This document shows positions 33,829-39,943 of a DNA stretch of 39,943 nucleotides, piece after piece. Location: assembly GCA_016281335.1 (NCBI GenBank), contig JAEEIK010000148.1:1-39943 (forward strand). The letters run 5' to 3'. The notes beneath the pieces are model-generated. The model saw only the letters and a list, made by a program, of their open reading frames with translations. It did no database searches and was not told where the DNA came from. Source of the stretch: Lachnospiraceae bacterium (GTDB taxonomy: Bacteria; Bacillota; Clostridia; Lachnospirales; Lachnospiraceae). The position numbers and the translations under genes are program-made. The stretch's first letter is position 1; every line of letters begins with the position of its first letter.

Positions 33829-35691
33829 ATGGATGTGAGCGAAAGAAAAACGGCTTTGTCCCATGAGATACTGATGAAGGCGGAAAAACCCGCGAGATAT
33901 ACCGGCGGGGAGCTTAACACTGTGATAAAAGAGGCGGATCGTGTAAAGGTCCGCTTCTGTTTATGCTTTCCGGATGTATATGAGATAGGCATGTCACATC
34001 TGGGACTGCAGATACTCTACGGACTCATGAATTCATATGAGGATGTATGGTGCGAGAGGCTGTTCTCACCCTGGACCGATATGGACAGGATCATGAGGGA
34101 TGAGAAGATAGAACTCTTTGCCCTTGAAAGTCAGGAGCCTGTAAAAGACTTTGATTTTCTGGGCTTTACTCTCCAGTATGAGATGTGCTATGCGAACATA
34201 CTGCAGATACTGGAACTGTCCGGACTGAAATTCCTTGCAAAAGACAGAAAGGAAGATGATCCGATAGTCATAGGCGGCGGTCCCTGTACCTATAATCCGG
34301 AACCGCTGGCGGATTTCTTTGATATCTTTTACATAGGTGAAGGCGAGACAAAGTACAGGGAGCTCTTTGATCTGTATGAGTCATCTTCATCCAAAGCTGA
34401 ATTCTTAAGAAATGCTTCGCATATAGAGGGCATGTATGTTCCCTCGCTTTATGAAGTCGATTATAACGATGACGGAACGCTGAAATATATGCGGCCTAAA
34501 TATGAAGATGTGCCCGTAAAAGTGCGTAAGACAATCGTTAATGATCTGAATGAATGTTTTTATCCGGAAAAGCCGGTAGTGCCGTTTATCCGCGCTGCCC
34601 AGGACAGAGCCGTGCTGGAAGTGATGCGCGGCTGTATAAGAGGCTGCAGGTTCTGCCAGGCAGGACAGATATACAAACCTGTTCGGGAGAGAAGCGTTGA
34701 GACTCTGAAAAAATATGCGGATGCCATACTTGCTAACACGGGCTACGAAGAGATATCCTTAAGCTCGCTGAGTACCAGTGATTATACGGGCTTGCAGGAA
34801 TTGCTGGAATATCTTATAGATGAGTGTAACAGGAAAAAGATAAACATATCACTGCCGTCCCTTCGTATTGATGCTTTTTCTCTTGATGTGATGAATAAGG
34901 TGCAGGACGTTAAAAAGAACAGCCTGACCTTTGCTCCGGAGGCGGGAAGCCAGCGGATGCGAAATGTCATCAATAAGGGCCTGACCGAAGAAGATATACT
35001 GAGAGGTTCAAAGATGGCCTTTGAAGGCGGATGGAATAAGGTGAAGCTGTACTTTATGCTGGGACTGCCTTTTGAGGAAAAAGAGGATATTGCAGCCATA
35101 GGTGAGCTTTGTGAGAAGATAACGGAACTTTACTTTGATACGGTGCCCAAGGAAAAAAGACAGGGAAGAGTAGAAGTAAGCGCCAGTTCTTCTTTCTTCG
35201 TACCCAAGCCTTTTACGGCTTTCCAGTATGCGCCGATGGATACAATGGAGAGTTTCCTGGAAAAAGCGTCTTTCTGCAAAAAGAATGTAAGGAGCATGCA
35301 CAATCAGAAGAGCATACGCTACCAGTATCATGACGCTAAGACTACGATAATTGAGGGAATATTCGCCAGAGGGGACCGCAGGCTTTCGGCGGCTATAATA
35401 AATGCATATAAGGCAGGAGCGCTGTACGATGCATGGACCGAGAGTTTCTCTTATGAACGATGGATGAAAGCTTTTGAAGATGCAGGTATAGCTTACGGGA
35501 ATTATATTTTCAGGGAAAGAACCGAAGATGAGCTGTTCCCCTGGGATTTCATAGACTGCGGCGTTAGCAAGAAGTGGTTTTATAAAGAATGGCAAAATGC
35601 AAAAGAGGGCAAAGTCACGCAGAACTGCCGGGCGGGCTGCAGCGGCTGCGGCTGCGGGACTTTCCAATGCGGCATATGTGTTTCGAGGTAA
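33829..35691 (+). CDS. B12-binding-type radical SAM protein, TIGR03960 family
   Basis: 620 residues. The N-terminal part resembles a cobalamin-binding fold (VRFCLCFPDVYEIGMSHLGLQILY). The radical SAM cluster is C269-x3-C273-x2-C276 (RGCIRGCRFCQAG), followed by ISLSSLSTSDYTGL and LRIDAFS. The C terminus is a cysteine cluster, C-x3-C-x2-C-x-C-x4-C-x2-C, probably another Fe-S or metal site. Reaction unknown; members regularly precede the TIGR03936 protein and RNase E/G, as here, suggesting a shared RNA- or ribosome-linked job. It starts 3 nt after hisIE with only a weak site. Confidence 0.92.
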   Translation: MDVSERKTALSHEILMKAEKPARYTGGELNTVIKEADRVKVRFCLCFPDVYEIGMSHLGLQILYGLMNSYEDVWCERLFSPWTDMDRIMRDEKIELFALESQEPVKDFDFLGFTLQYEMCYANILQILELSGLKFLAKDRKEDDPIVIGGGPCTYNPEPLADFFDIFYIGEGETKYRELFDLYESSSSKAEFLRNASHIEGMYVPSLYEVDYNDDGTLKYMRPKYEDVPVKVRKTIVNDLNECFYPEKPVVPFIRAAQDRAVLEVMRGCIRGCRFCQAGQIYKPVRERSVETLKKYADAILANTGYEEISLSSLSTSDYTGLQELLEYLIDECNRKKINISLPSLRIDAFSLDVMNKVQDVKKNSLTFAPEAGSQRMRNVINKGLTEEDILRGSKMAFEGGWNKVKLYFMLGLPFEEKEDIAAIGELCEKITELYFDTVPKEKRQGRVEVSASSSFFVPKPFTAFQYAPMDTMESFLEKASFCKKNVRSMHNQKSIRYQYHDAKTTIIEGIFARGDRRLSAAIINAYKAGALYDAWTESFSYERWMKAFEDAGIAYGNYIFRERTEDELFPWDFIDCGVSKKWFYKEWQNAKEGKVTQNCRAGCSGCGCGTFQCGICVSR

Positions 35692-35695
35692 AAGG

Positions 35696-36391
35696 ATGGC
35701 TGTTGCGAGGATCAAATTTTCAAGGCTTGGGCCGGTAAGATATCTCGGACATCTGGATATGCTCAGATATTTCCAGAAGGCTGTGATGCGTTCCGGTATC
35801 AGTGCAAAATACTCCGAAGGCTTTCACCCCCATCAGCTGATGAGTTTTGCTTATCCGCTGGGAGTTGGCATGGAAACAAAAGGGGATTACTTCGATCTGG
35901 AGATAACGGGCGCCGAGAGCGGCGATGAGATAAGAGATAGGATGAACGCAGTAATGAACGAAGGCATGAAGGTGGTAGAAGCCGCCATAATGCCTGAGGG
36001 AGAGCCGGCGGCCATGGCAGCCGTTGCCGCAGCTGATTATCTTGTGGAATATGAAAGCGGTAAGGACACGGATATGGCTTTTCTTATCGGGGAACTGATG
36101 AAGCAGGATGAAGTATTCATCAATGAAGGGGAAGAAGAAGCGGAGCATAAAGGCGGAAAGAAAAAGAAAGCGCCAAAGGATATAAGACCCGGCATCCTCG
36201 AAATGCGGATGACAGAAGACGGGATATTTATGAAGCTGAAGAGCGGCAGCGCCATGAACGTCAGACCTGCGGATGTTTTTGAAAGACTCTTAAAGTTTAG
36301 TCCGGATCAGACTGCACTGAAGGCAAGCAGACTGATAAGGCTGGAGATATATAAAGAGAAGGACAATACGCTCTGTCCTTTGATCGGATAA
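35696..36391 (+). CDS. TIGR03936-family radical SAM-associated protein (DUF2344)
   Basis: 231 residues with the hallmark N terminus IKFSRLGPVRYLGHLDMLRYFQKAVMRS (split here as visible blocks RYLGHLD and FQKA), then KYSEGFHPH and FAYPLGVGMET. It accompanies the preceding radical SAM gene; in some genomes the two are fused. Function unknown. The frame is open back to 35597, but ATG 35696 has GAGG (35685-35688) 7 nt upstream and sits 4 nt after the previous stop, so it is the start. A Lys-rich stretch (GGKKKKAPKD) lies near residue 160. Confidence 0.9.
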   Translation: MAVARIKFSRLGPVRYLGHLDMLRYFQKAVMRSGISAKYSEGFHPHQLMSFAYPLGVGMETKGDYFDLEITGAESGDEIRDRMNAVMNEGMKVVEAAIMPEGEPAAMAAVAAADYLVEYESGKDTDMAFLIGELMKQDEVFINEGEEEAEHKGGKKKKAPKDIRPGILEMRMTEDGIFMKLKSGSAMNVRPADVFERLLKFSPDQTALKASRLIRLEIYKEKDNTLCPLIG

Positions 36392-36395
36392 AGAA

Positions 36396-37415
36396 ATGAA
36401 CACAAAGGAAAAGTGCGGTGAAGCCAAGACGGCTTTAAAACGTGTCATAGCAAAAAGGATAGAATATAAAGACGGTGTATACCGTCTTTTTCTGCTGATG
36501 GAAGATAAAAGGATAAAGAGTTTCCTGTTTGAAAAAGAAGGCGGTCTTAAGACCGGTGATATCTATCTTGGCAGGGCAGTGGATCATGCGAAAAATATAA
36601 ATGCCCTTTATCTTGATATAGGCCGTGATGAAAAAGTATATATGCAGAGCGAAGATGGCAGGGCCGACCGGAAGCTGCGGCTCTTACGTGTGGTTTCTCT
36701 GCCCCACGGGAACAAGCTTGCAAGGGTGTCAGAAAAACTTAAGTTATCTGCTGAAGAAGAAACGGCAATTCGGGATAAAGCGGAGCATATGCCGGGCTGC
36801 GGGCTTTTAAAAAGCGGTGTGGATATGATAGCAGAGAGTCTTGATTTTCTTGGGGAGGGGACGGATGGCCGCTGGCTGACCGAAGACAGTGTTCTGTATG
36901 AAGAAGCTGTCGGGATCGTGAAGGACAGAGGACTTAAGAATGTGAGCCCTGAATTATATGCAGATAAAGACGTATCCCTTGATCTTCTGTTTGATGTCAG
37001 GAAAAGGCTTTCGGATATAACGGCTGACAGGGTATATCTTCCGTCGGGAGGGGAGATAGTAATATCTCCGACCGAAGCTATGTATGTTGTGGATGTTAAT
37101 ACTTTCAAGATGACTTCAGGTAAGGACAGGGAGCAGACCTTTCTGAAGACCAATCTTGAAGCTGCAGAGGTACTGGCCTGGCAGATAGCTGCAAGAAATA
37201 TGGCCGGCATTATAATAGTTGATATGATCAACATGAAAGCTGATGAAAATGTCACGATTTTGCTTGAAAAGATGAAAGAGTATCTGAAAGGGACAAATCC
37301 GCAGGCACAGGTCGCGGATGTTACAAAATTAGGGCTTATAGAGATCACAAGAAAGAGAAAAGGACTGAGCATTTATGAGATCAGACATATTCTTGATAGT
37401 ACTATTTTGATCTGA
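36396..37415 (+). CDS. rng: Short ribonuclease E/G-family protein
   Basis: 339 residues against ~490 for E. coli RNase G. An S1-like segment is visible early (GDIYLGRAVDHAKNINALYLDIG) and the catalytic DNase-I-like domain keeps both metal aspartates, D233 (VVDVNTF) and D276 (IIIVDMINM), spaced exactly as D303/D346 in E. coli RNase E. The protein stops where the CPxC zinc-link would begin, so the zinc-bridged dimer and small domain are missing. It probably still cuts single-stranded RNA. Starts 4 nt after the TIGR03936 gene. In many Firmicutes rplU-rpmA follow; here they do not. Confidence 0.85.
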   Translation: MNTKEKCGEAKTALKRVIAKRIEYKDGVYRLFLLMEDKRIKSFLFEKEGGLKTGDIYLGRAVDHAKNINALYLDIGRDEKVYMQSEDGRADRKLRLLRVVSLPHGNKLARVSEKLKLSAEEETAIRDKAEHMPGCGLLKSGVDMIAESLDFLGEGTDGRWLTEDSVLYEEAVGIVKDRGLKNVSPELYADKDVSLDLLFDVRKRLSDITADRVYLPSGGEIVISPTEAMYVVDVNTFKMTSGKDREQTFLKTNLEAAEVLAWQIAARNMAGIIIVDMINMKADENVTILLEKMKEYLKGTNPQAQVADVTKLGLIEITRKRKGLSIYEIRHILDSTILI

Positions 37416-37498
37416 TTGCAGAAAAAGCACCTCTGTATGACATGGTTTATGGCATTATATGTGTGAGATTGGGAAATTGGGCATTTTGAAGGAAAAAC

Positions 37499-37520
37499 AG
37501 GCTTGTATTAGCCTATTTTT
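37499..37520 (+). terminator. Weak Rho-independent terminator after the RNase E/G gene
   Basis: AGGCT (37499-37503) / AGCCT (37510-37514) with a 6-nt loop, A-rich before and ATTTTTT after. The short stem makes it weak. The candidate promoter for the next gene overlaps it. The rest of the 217-nt gap (37416-37632) holds that promoter and the folded leader. Confidence 0.5.
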
Positions 37521-37530
37521 TGTGTATACT
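37503..37530 (+). promoter_or_regulatory. Candidate promoter for the SHOCT-like repeat protein gene
   Basis: TTGTAT (37503-37508) and TATACT (37525-37530), 16 nt apart. A TATAAT at 37532-37537 is a second possible -10 but lacks a matching -35. Confidence 0.45.
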
Positions 37531-37556
37531 TTATAATTACCAAAGAAAGAGAGAAG

Positions 37557-37608
37557 GATTCCCCGGGCTTCGCCCTCGGAATAAAGGAAGAGGAAAGCTC
37601 TCGGAATC
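37557..37608 (+). promoter_or_regulatory. Structured leader, possible three-way junction
   Basis: GATTCC (37557-37562) can pair with GGAATC (37603-37608), enclosing GGGC-TTC-GCCC (37565-37575) and AGAG/CTCT (37589-37592 / 37598-37601). Alternatively ATTCC (37558-37562) pairs with the nearer GGAAT (37578-37582). The two outer pairings exclude each other. No known riboswitch class was recognised. Confidence 0.4.
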
Positions 37609-37632
37609 AAATAATAATGGGAGGATCAGTTT

Positions 37633-39261
37633 ATGGCAGTTCAGGTATTTCAATGTAACTGGGGAAGCAGTTTAAAGAGTTTCCTTTCGGCTAAGAGCCA
37701 GGAAAAGCTTTTTCTGCAGATCGATGACAGCAAACCCGGTGAGGTAAAGGTACTCGGTAAAGCTTATATCTGTAATGAAGAAGGCAAGAACGAGTATATC
37801 TCACAGTATGACTATCCCGCAAAGGATATCAGAGACGTAAAGAAGGGTGAATTCCAGGGCTCTGATGCGCTGATCATCGTTACAAAGCTTCAGACACTCT
37901 ACGGAGCAAAGAAGACACAGACTATCCTTCCCGGTCTTAAGGATATGGATAAGGCTATGGAACTGGTAAGTCAGGTGGCAAAGGACGCCGGCGGAATGGG
38001 CGGCGATACAAAGGGACCCGGCCCTGCAGCAACACCTGCAGCACCTCCTGTACCTCCTACACCTGCAGCACCCGCAGCGCCTGCACCTACAGCACCGGCA
38101 GCTCCTGCAAAGCCGACACCGAAGCCTGCGGCTCCTACACCTTCGGCACCGGTTCCGGCACCTGCACCCGCACCGGCTCCGGCACCTACATCAAAGACAC
38201 CTGTAGTGCCCGAGTATACACCTTCCCAGACACCCGTCGCACCCGCAAAGCCTGCTGATACACCGGCACCGGCAAAGAAGAACGAGTCCTATGAAGAGAA
38301 GCTCAGGAAACTGGATATACTCCACGGTTCGGGAATGTGTACCGATGAGGAGTACAAAGAGAAGAAGCTCAAACTTATCTGCGATGAGAAGGGCATGAGC
38401 AAATTCTACGAGAGCATCCAGAAGATATTCGTTGCCAAGAAGGCAGGCCTCTTAAGCGATGCAGAGTTTGAAGATAATAAGAAGAAGATCGTTGACGAGT
38501 GCTTCGATCCTACAGTGACCGATCTGGAGACTTTCCGTGAGAATTCATCCAGACTGCCCATAATAGTCATGAGCGAGCTGATCACTCCGGCTGAGTACGA
38601 GTCAAAGAAGACCAAGCTCCTTGAAAGTGTTGCATACAACGAGATGGATTCCAATGATGTATTTGCTCTTAAACTGCAGAAGATACCCATCCTTGTTGAC
38701 GCAGAGATAGTTCCTTCGGAAGAGTTTGAAGCAGATAAGAAAGAACTCAAGAAAGTACTTGATCCTTCCGCTACAGACAGCCTTGAACTGCTTGACATGA
38801 AGCTCTCCAGATGGCCGGCAATGGTAGCTGCAGGAGCTGCATCGGATGCTGAATTCAAAGAGAAACAGCAGAAATATGTGGGCGAAGTAATGTCGATCCC
38901 TTCAAGTGATGAGAAGCACTACAAGGATAAGGTTGACAGAGTCATACAGCTGAAGAACAGACTGTGGCTGAACGAGATGGATTTCCACGGCAAGAAGGTA
39001 GAGATACTCAAGGAAGTATCCGGTATACAGGACTTCATCTTAAGAACAAAGCTTTACATGGCATCAAGGGATTGCGGCCTGATCGAGCCCGAAGAGTACC
39101 AGCAGAAAGAAGATGCGCTTATCGCTGATATCTTTGCCCCTTACTCCAGCATGGAAGAGTTCCAGGAGAAGGTAGGAATGCTGATGAAGCTCAACGAGGC
39201 AGGCATCATCTCCAGCGAGAAATTCGAAAACCTCAAAGGCAAGCTGATGAGCGATCTGTAA
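37633..39261 (+). CDS. Multi-domain protein: N-terminal beta-rich domain, Pro/Ala linker, tandem SHOCT-like hairpins
   Basis: 542 residues, no signal peptide or membrane helix. Residues 1-~115 look like a small beta-rich (possibly PH-like) domain. Residues ~127-217 are a Pro/Ala/Thr/Lys linker with PAPAPAPAPAP. From ~217 to the end are about eight ~40-residue units of two helices, each with the SHOCT pattern 'hydrophobic helix, G/D-L/I-I-(S/T)-x-x-E-(F/Y)-x-x-K-K' (DEEYKEKKLKL, DAEFEDNKKKI, PAEYESKKTKL, SEEFEADKKEL, DAEFKEKQQKY, EMDFHGKKVEI, PEEYQQKEDAL, SEKFENLKGKL). Single SHOCT motifs usually end a protein; an array suggests a scaffold or oligomer-forming role. Codon use indicates high expression. 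GGGAGGATC precedes ATG 37633. Function unknown. Confidence 0.8.
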   Translation: MAVQVFQCNWGSSLKSFLSAKSQEKLFLQIDDSKPGEVKVLGKAYICNEEGKNEYISQYDYPAKDIRDVKKGEFQGSDALIIVTKLQTLYGAKKTQTILPGLKDMDKAMELVSQVAKDAGGMGGDTKGPGPAATPAAPPVPPTPAAPAAPAPTAPAAPAKPTPKPAAPTPSAPVPAPAPAPAPAPTSKTPVVPEYTPSQTPVAPAKPADTPAPAKKNESYEEKLRKLDILHGSGMCTDEEYKEKKLKLICDEKGMSKFYESIQKIFVAKKAGLLSDAEFEDNKKKIVDECFDPTVTDLETFRENSSRLPIIVMSELITPAEYESKKTKLLESVAYNEMDSNDVFALKLQKIPILVDAEIVPSEEFEADKKELKKVLDPSATDSLELLDMKLSRWPAMVAAGAASDAEFKEKQQKYVGEVMSIPSSDEKHYKDKVDRVIQLKNRLWLNEMDFHGKKVEILKEVSGIQDFILRTKLYMASRDCGLIEPEEYQQKEDALIADIFAPYSSMEEFQEKVGMLMKLNEAGIISSEKFENLKGKLMSDL

Positions 39262-39285
39262 AACAAATCAAAAGCATGTTGAAAA

Positions 39286-39309
39286 CCCCGGCAGAAATGC
39301 CGGGGTTTT
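39286..39309 (+). terminator. Rho-independent terminator of the SHOCT-like repeat gene
   Basis: CCCCGGCA (39286-39293), GAAA tetraloop, TGCCGGGG (39298-39305), TTTT; an A-run precedes the stem, so it may also act on the opposite strand. Confidence 0.93.
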
Positions 39310-39315
39310 ATTGTG

Positions 39316-39369
39316 CCCCTCATCAGTCATCCTCCGGATGACAGCTTCTCCCCGGAGGGGAGAAGCCTT
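39316..39369. repeat. Double-hairpin intergenic repeat (full copy)
   Basis: After CCCCTCATCA come two perfect hairpins: GTCATCC-TCC-GGATGAC (39326-39342) and GCTTCTCCCC-GGA-GGGGAGAAGC (39344-39366), ending CTT. Its last 16 nt recur exactly at 28904-28919. The layout matches a REP/MITE-like element I recall as common between genes in gut Clostridia; no coding potential. Confidence 0.65.
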
Positions 39370-39380
39370 GTTATGTAATC

Positions 39381-39409
39381 TTGACAGTTATTGTACTGTT
39401 TCCTACAAT
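39381..39409 (+). promoter_or_regulatory. Strong sigma-A promoter for the secreted repeat protein
   Basis: TTGACA (39381-39386) and TACAAT (39404-39409), exactly 17 nt apart. The leader then contains a small hairpin TGCCC-TTTT-GGGCA (39432-39445) before GGGAG (39471-39475), the ribosome binding site. Confidence 0.8.
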
Positions 39410-39485
39410 CACATGGTAAGAGGGTTTACTATGCCCTTTTGGGCAATAAAGAGAGAAGATATTTATATGTGGGAGATACATTAAA

Positions 39486-39943
39486 ATGAGAAGACTGATC
39501 ATTCTGGCTTGCGGAGTATTGTTTTTCCTGTTGTCGGCAAAAGCATATGCAGCTCCGAAAGTAATGTATGACGGAGGTATTTTTGATCCGCAGTATTATG
39601 CCGACACAAATCCGGATGTTAAGGCAGCTTACGGATATAATGAATGGCTGTTGTATACCCATTATAAAAATTTCGGAAAGAATGAGGGGCGCCTTCCTTA
39701 TGATCCGGCAGGGCTTCAGGCTCAGCAGCAAACGGTAACAGTGACAACTAACGGCTTTGACGCAGCATATTATGCTGCCAATAATCCCGATGTGGTCATG
39801 GTCTTCGGTAATGATCCGGCGGCGCTTTACAGACATTATCTTAATTACGGCATCAGAGAAGGACGTAAGGCAGCTCCGGGCGCAAGTGTTGTAAATACTC
39901 AGCCTGCCCCGCAGCCTGTTGTAACACCGGCGGAAATAAAGCC
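39486..39943 (+). CDS. Secreted protein with NPDV/EGR repeats (3' end beyond window)
   Basis: Partial gene; the first ~152 residues are in the window and the frame is open to the edge. Signal peptide MRRLIILACGVLFFLLSAKAYA with cleavage likely after AYA (residue ~22). Two tandem ~40-residue repeats follow: FDPQYYADTNPDVKAAYG...HYKNFGKNEGR and FDAAYYAANNPDVVMVFG...HYLNYGIREGR, separated by a Gln/Thr-rich spacer, then a Pro/Val-rich stretch. Such repeats are frequent in exported proteins of Lachnospiraceae, often before a catalytic or adhesion domain, so the main domain is probably downstream. GGGAG is 10 nt before ATG 39486. Function unknown. Confidence 0.85.
   Translation, partial: MRRLIILACGVLFFLLSAKAYAAPKVMYDGGIFDPQYYADTNPDVKAAYGYNEWLLYTHYKNFGKNEGRLPYDPAGLQAQQQTVTVTTNGFDAAYYAANNPDVVMVFGNDPAALYRHYLNYGIREGRKAAPGASVVNTQPAPQPVVTPAEIK

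Noticed and set aside
35008-35715. 235-codon open frame on the minus strand
   Set aside because: Antisense to the radical SAM gene, whose cluster and cysteine tail are intact.
36608-37372. 254-codon open frame on the minus strand
   Set aside because: Shadow of the RNase E/G gene, very Ser/Ile-rich low-quality product.
38014-38280. Tandem DNA repeat or CRISPR-like array
   Set aside because: The repetitiveness is codon-level Pro/Ala low complexity in a coding linker, with no constant repeat/spacer structure.

Overview
The window looks like chromosome from a Gram-positive anaerobe of the Clostridia, most likely Lachnospiraceae. The grounds are strong AGGAGG-type ribosome binding sites with sigma-A promoters, YfhO-family GT-C enzymes, a short HisG paired with HisZ, a fused HisI-HisE carrying an extra N-terminal domain, the paired TIGR03960/TIGR03936 radical SAM genes followed by a short RNase E/G, and a clostridial-type double-hairpin intergenic repeat. 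The genus cannot be fixed from sequence alone. Every convincing gene is on the + strand. No tRNA, rRNA, CRISPR array, transposase or phage gene was seen, and no gap between genes exceeds 300 bases.

Region 1 (1-9460) has two tandem YfhO-type membrane glycosyltransferases, then a type IV pilus motor operon: pilT, pilB with an N-terminal MshEN-type (c-di-GMP-binding) domain, and pilC. It has a clear promoter in front and a strong terminator behind.

Region 2 (9530-14015) is a sugar-lipid module: two overlapping half-size SMR/DMT proteins (probable flippase pair), a DPM1/GtrB/CsbB-type polyprenyl-phosphate glycosyltransferase, an SDR epimerase/dehydratase and an ATP-grasp ligase. Next comes a separately transcribed type IV pilin gene with its own promoter and terminator. 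The pilin leader contains a 10-mer complementary to the left arm of the pilin terminator.

Region 3 (14016-28903) starts with a second tandem YfhO pair and a DUF6311-like membrane protein, followed by a phosphonate pathway. That pathway has a CDP-glycerol-transferase-like enzyme, a three-domain fusion (NTP-transferase / HxGH cytidylyltransferase-like / PEP mutase), an iron alcohol dehydrogenase and phosphonopyruvate decarboxylase. The set predicts PEP -> phosphonopyruvate -> phosphonoacetaldehyde -> 2-hydroxyethylphosphonate, then CMP activation and transfer to a surface glycan. A YfcE-type phosphoesterase, a VanZ protein and an exported nucleoside-hydrolase-like protein close the run.

Region 4 (28904-37415) is housekeeping: hisZ-hisG-hisD-hisB-hisIE, the two radical SAM-linked genes and a short RNase E/G, tightly packed.

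Region 5 (37416-39943) has a structured leader and an unusual protein (N-terminal beta-rich domain, Pro/Ala linker, about eight SHOCT-like helical hairpins), a terminator, the palindromic repeat, a strong promoter and the start of a secreted repeat protein cut off by the window edge.

The main idea is that the YfhO pairs, flippase pair and polyprenyl-phosphate glycosyltransferase form a three-component extracytoplasmic glycosylation system interleaved with pilus genes. A phosphonate-activation module sits next to it, so the pilus and/or a surface polymer may carry a glycan or phosphonate decoration. This is inference from gene content and order.
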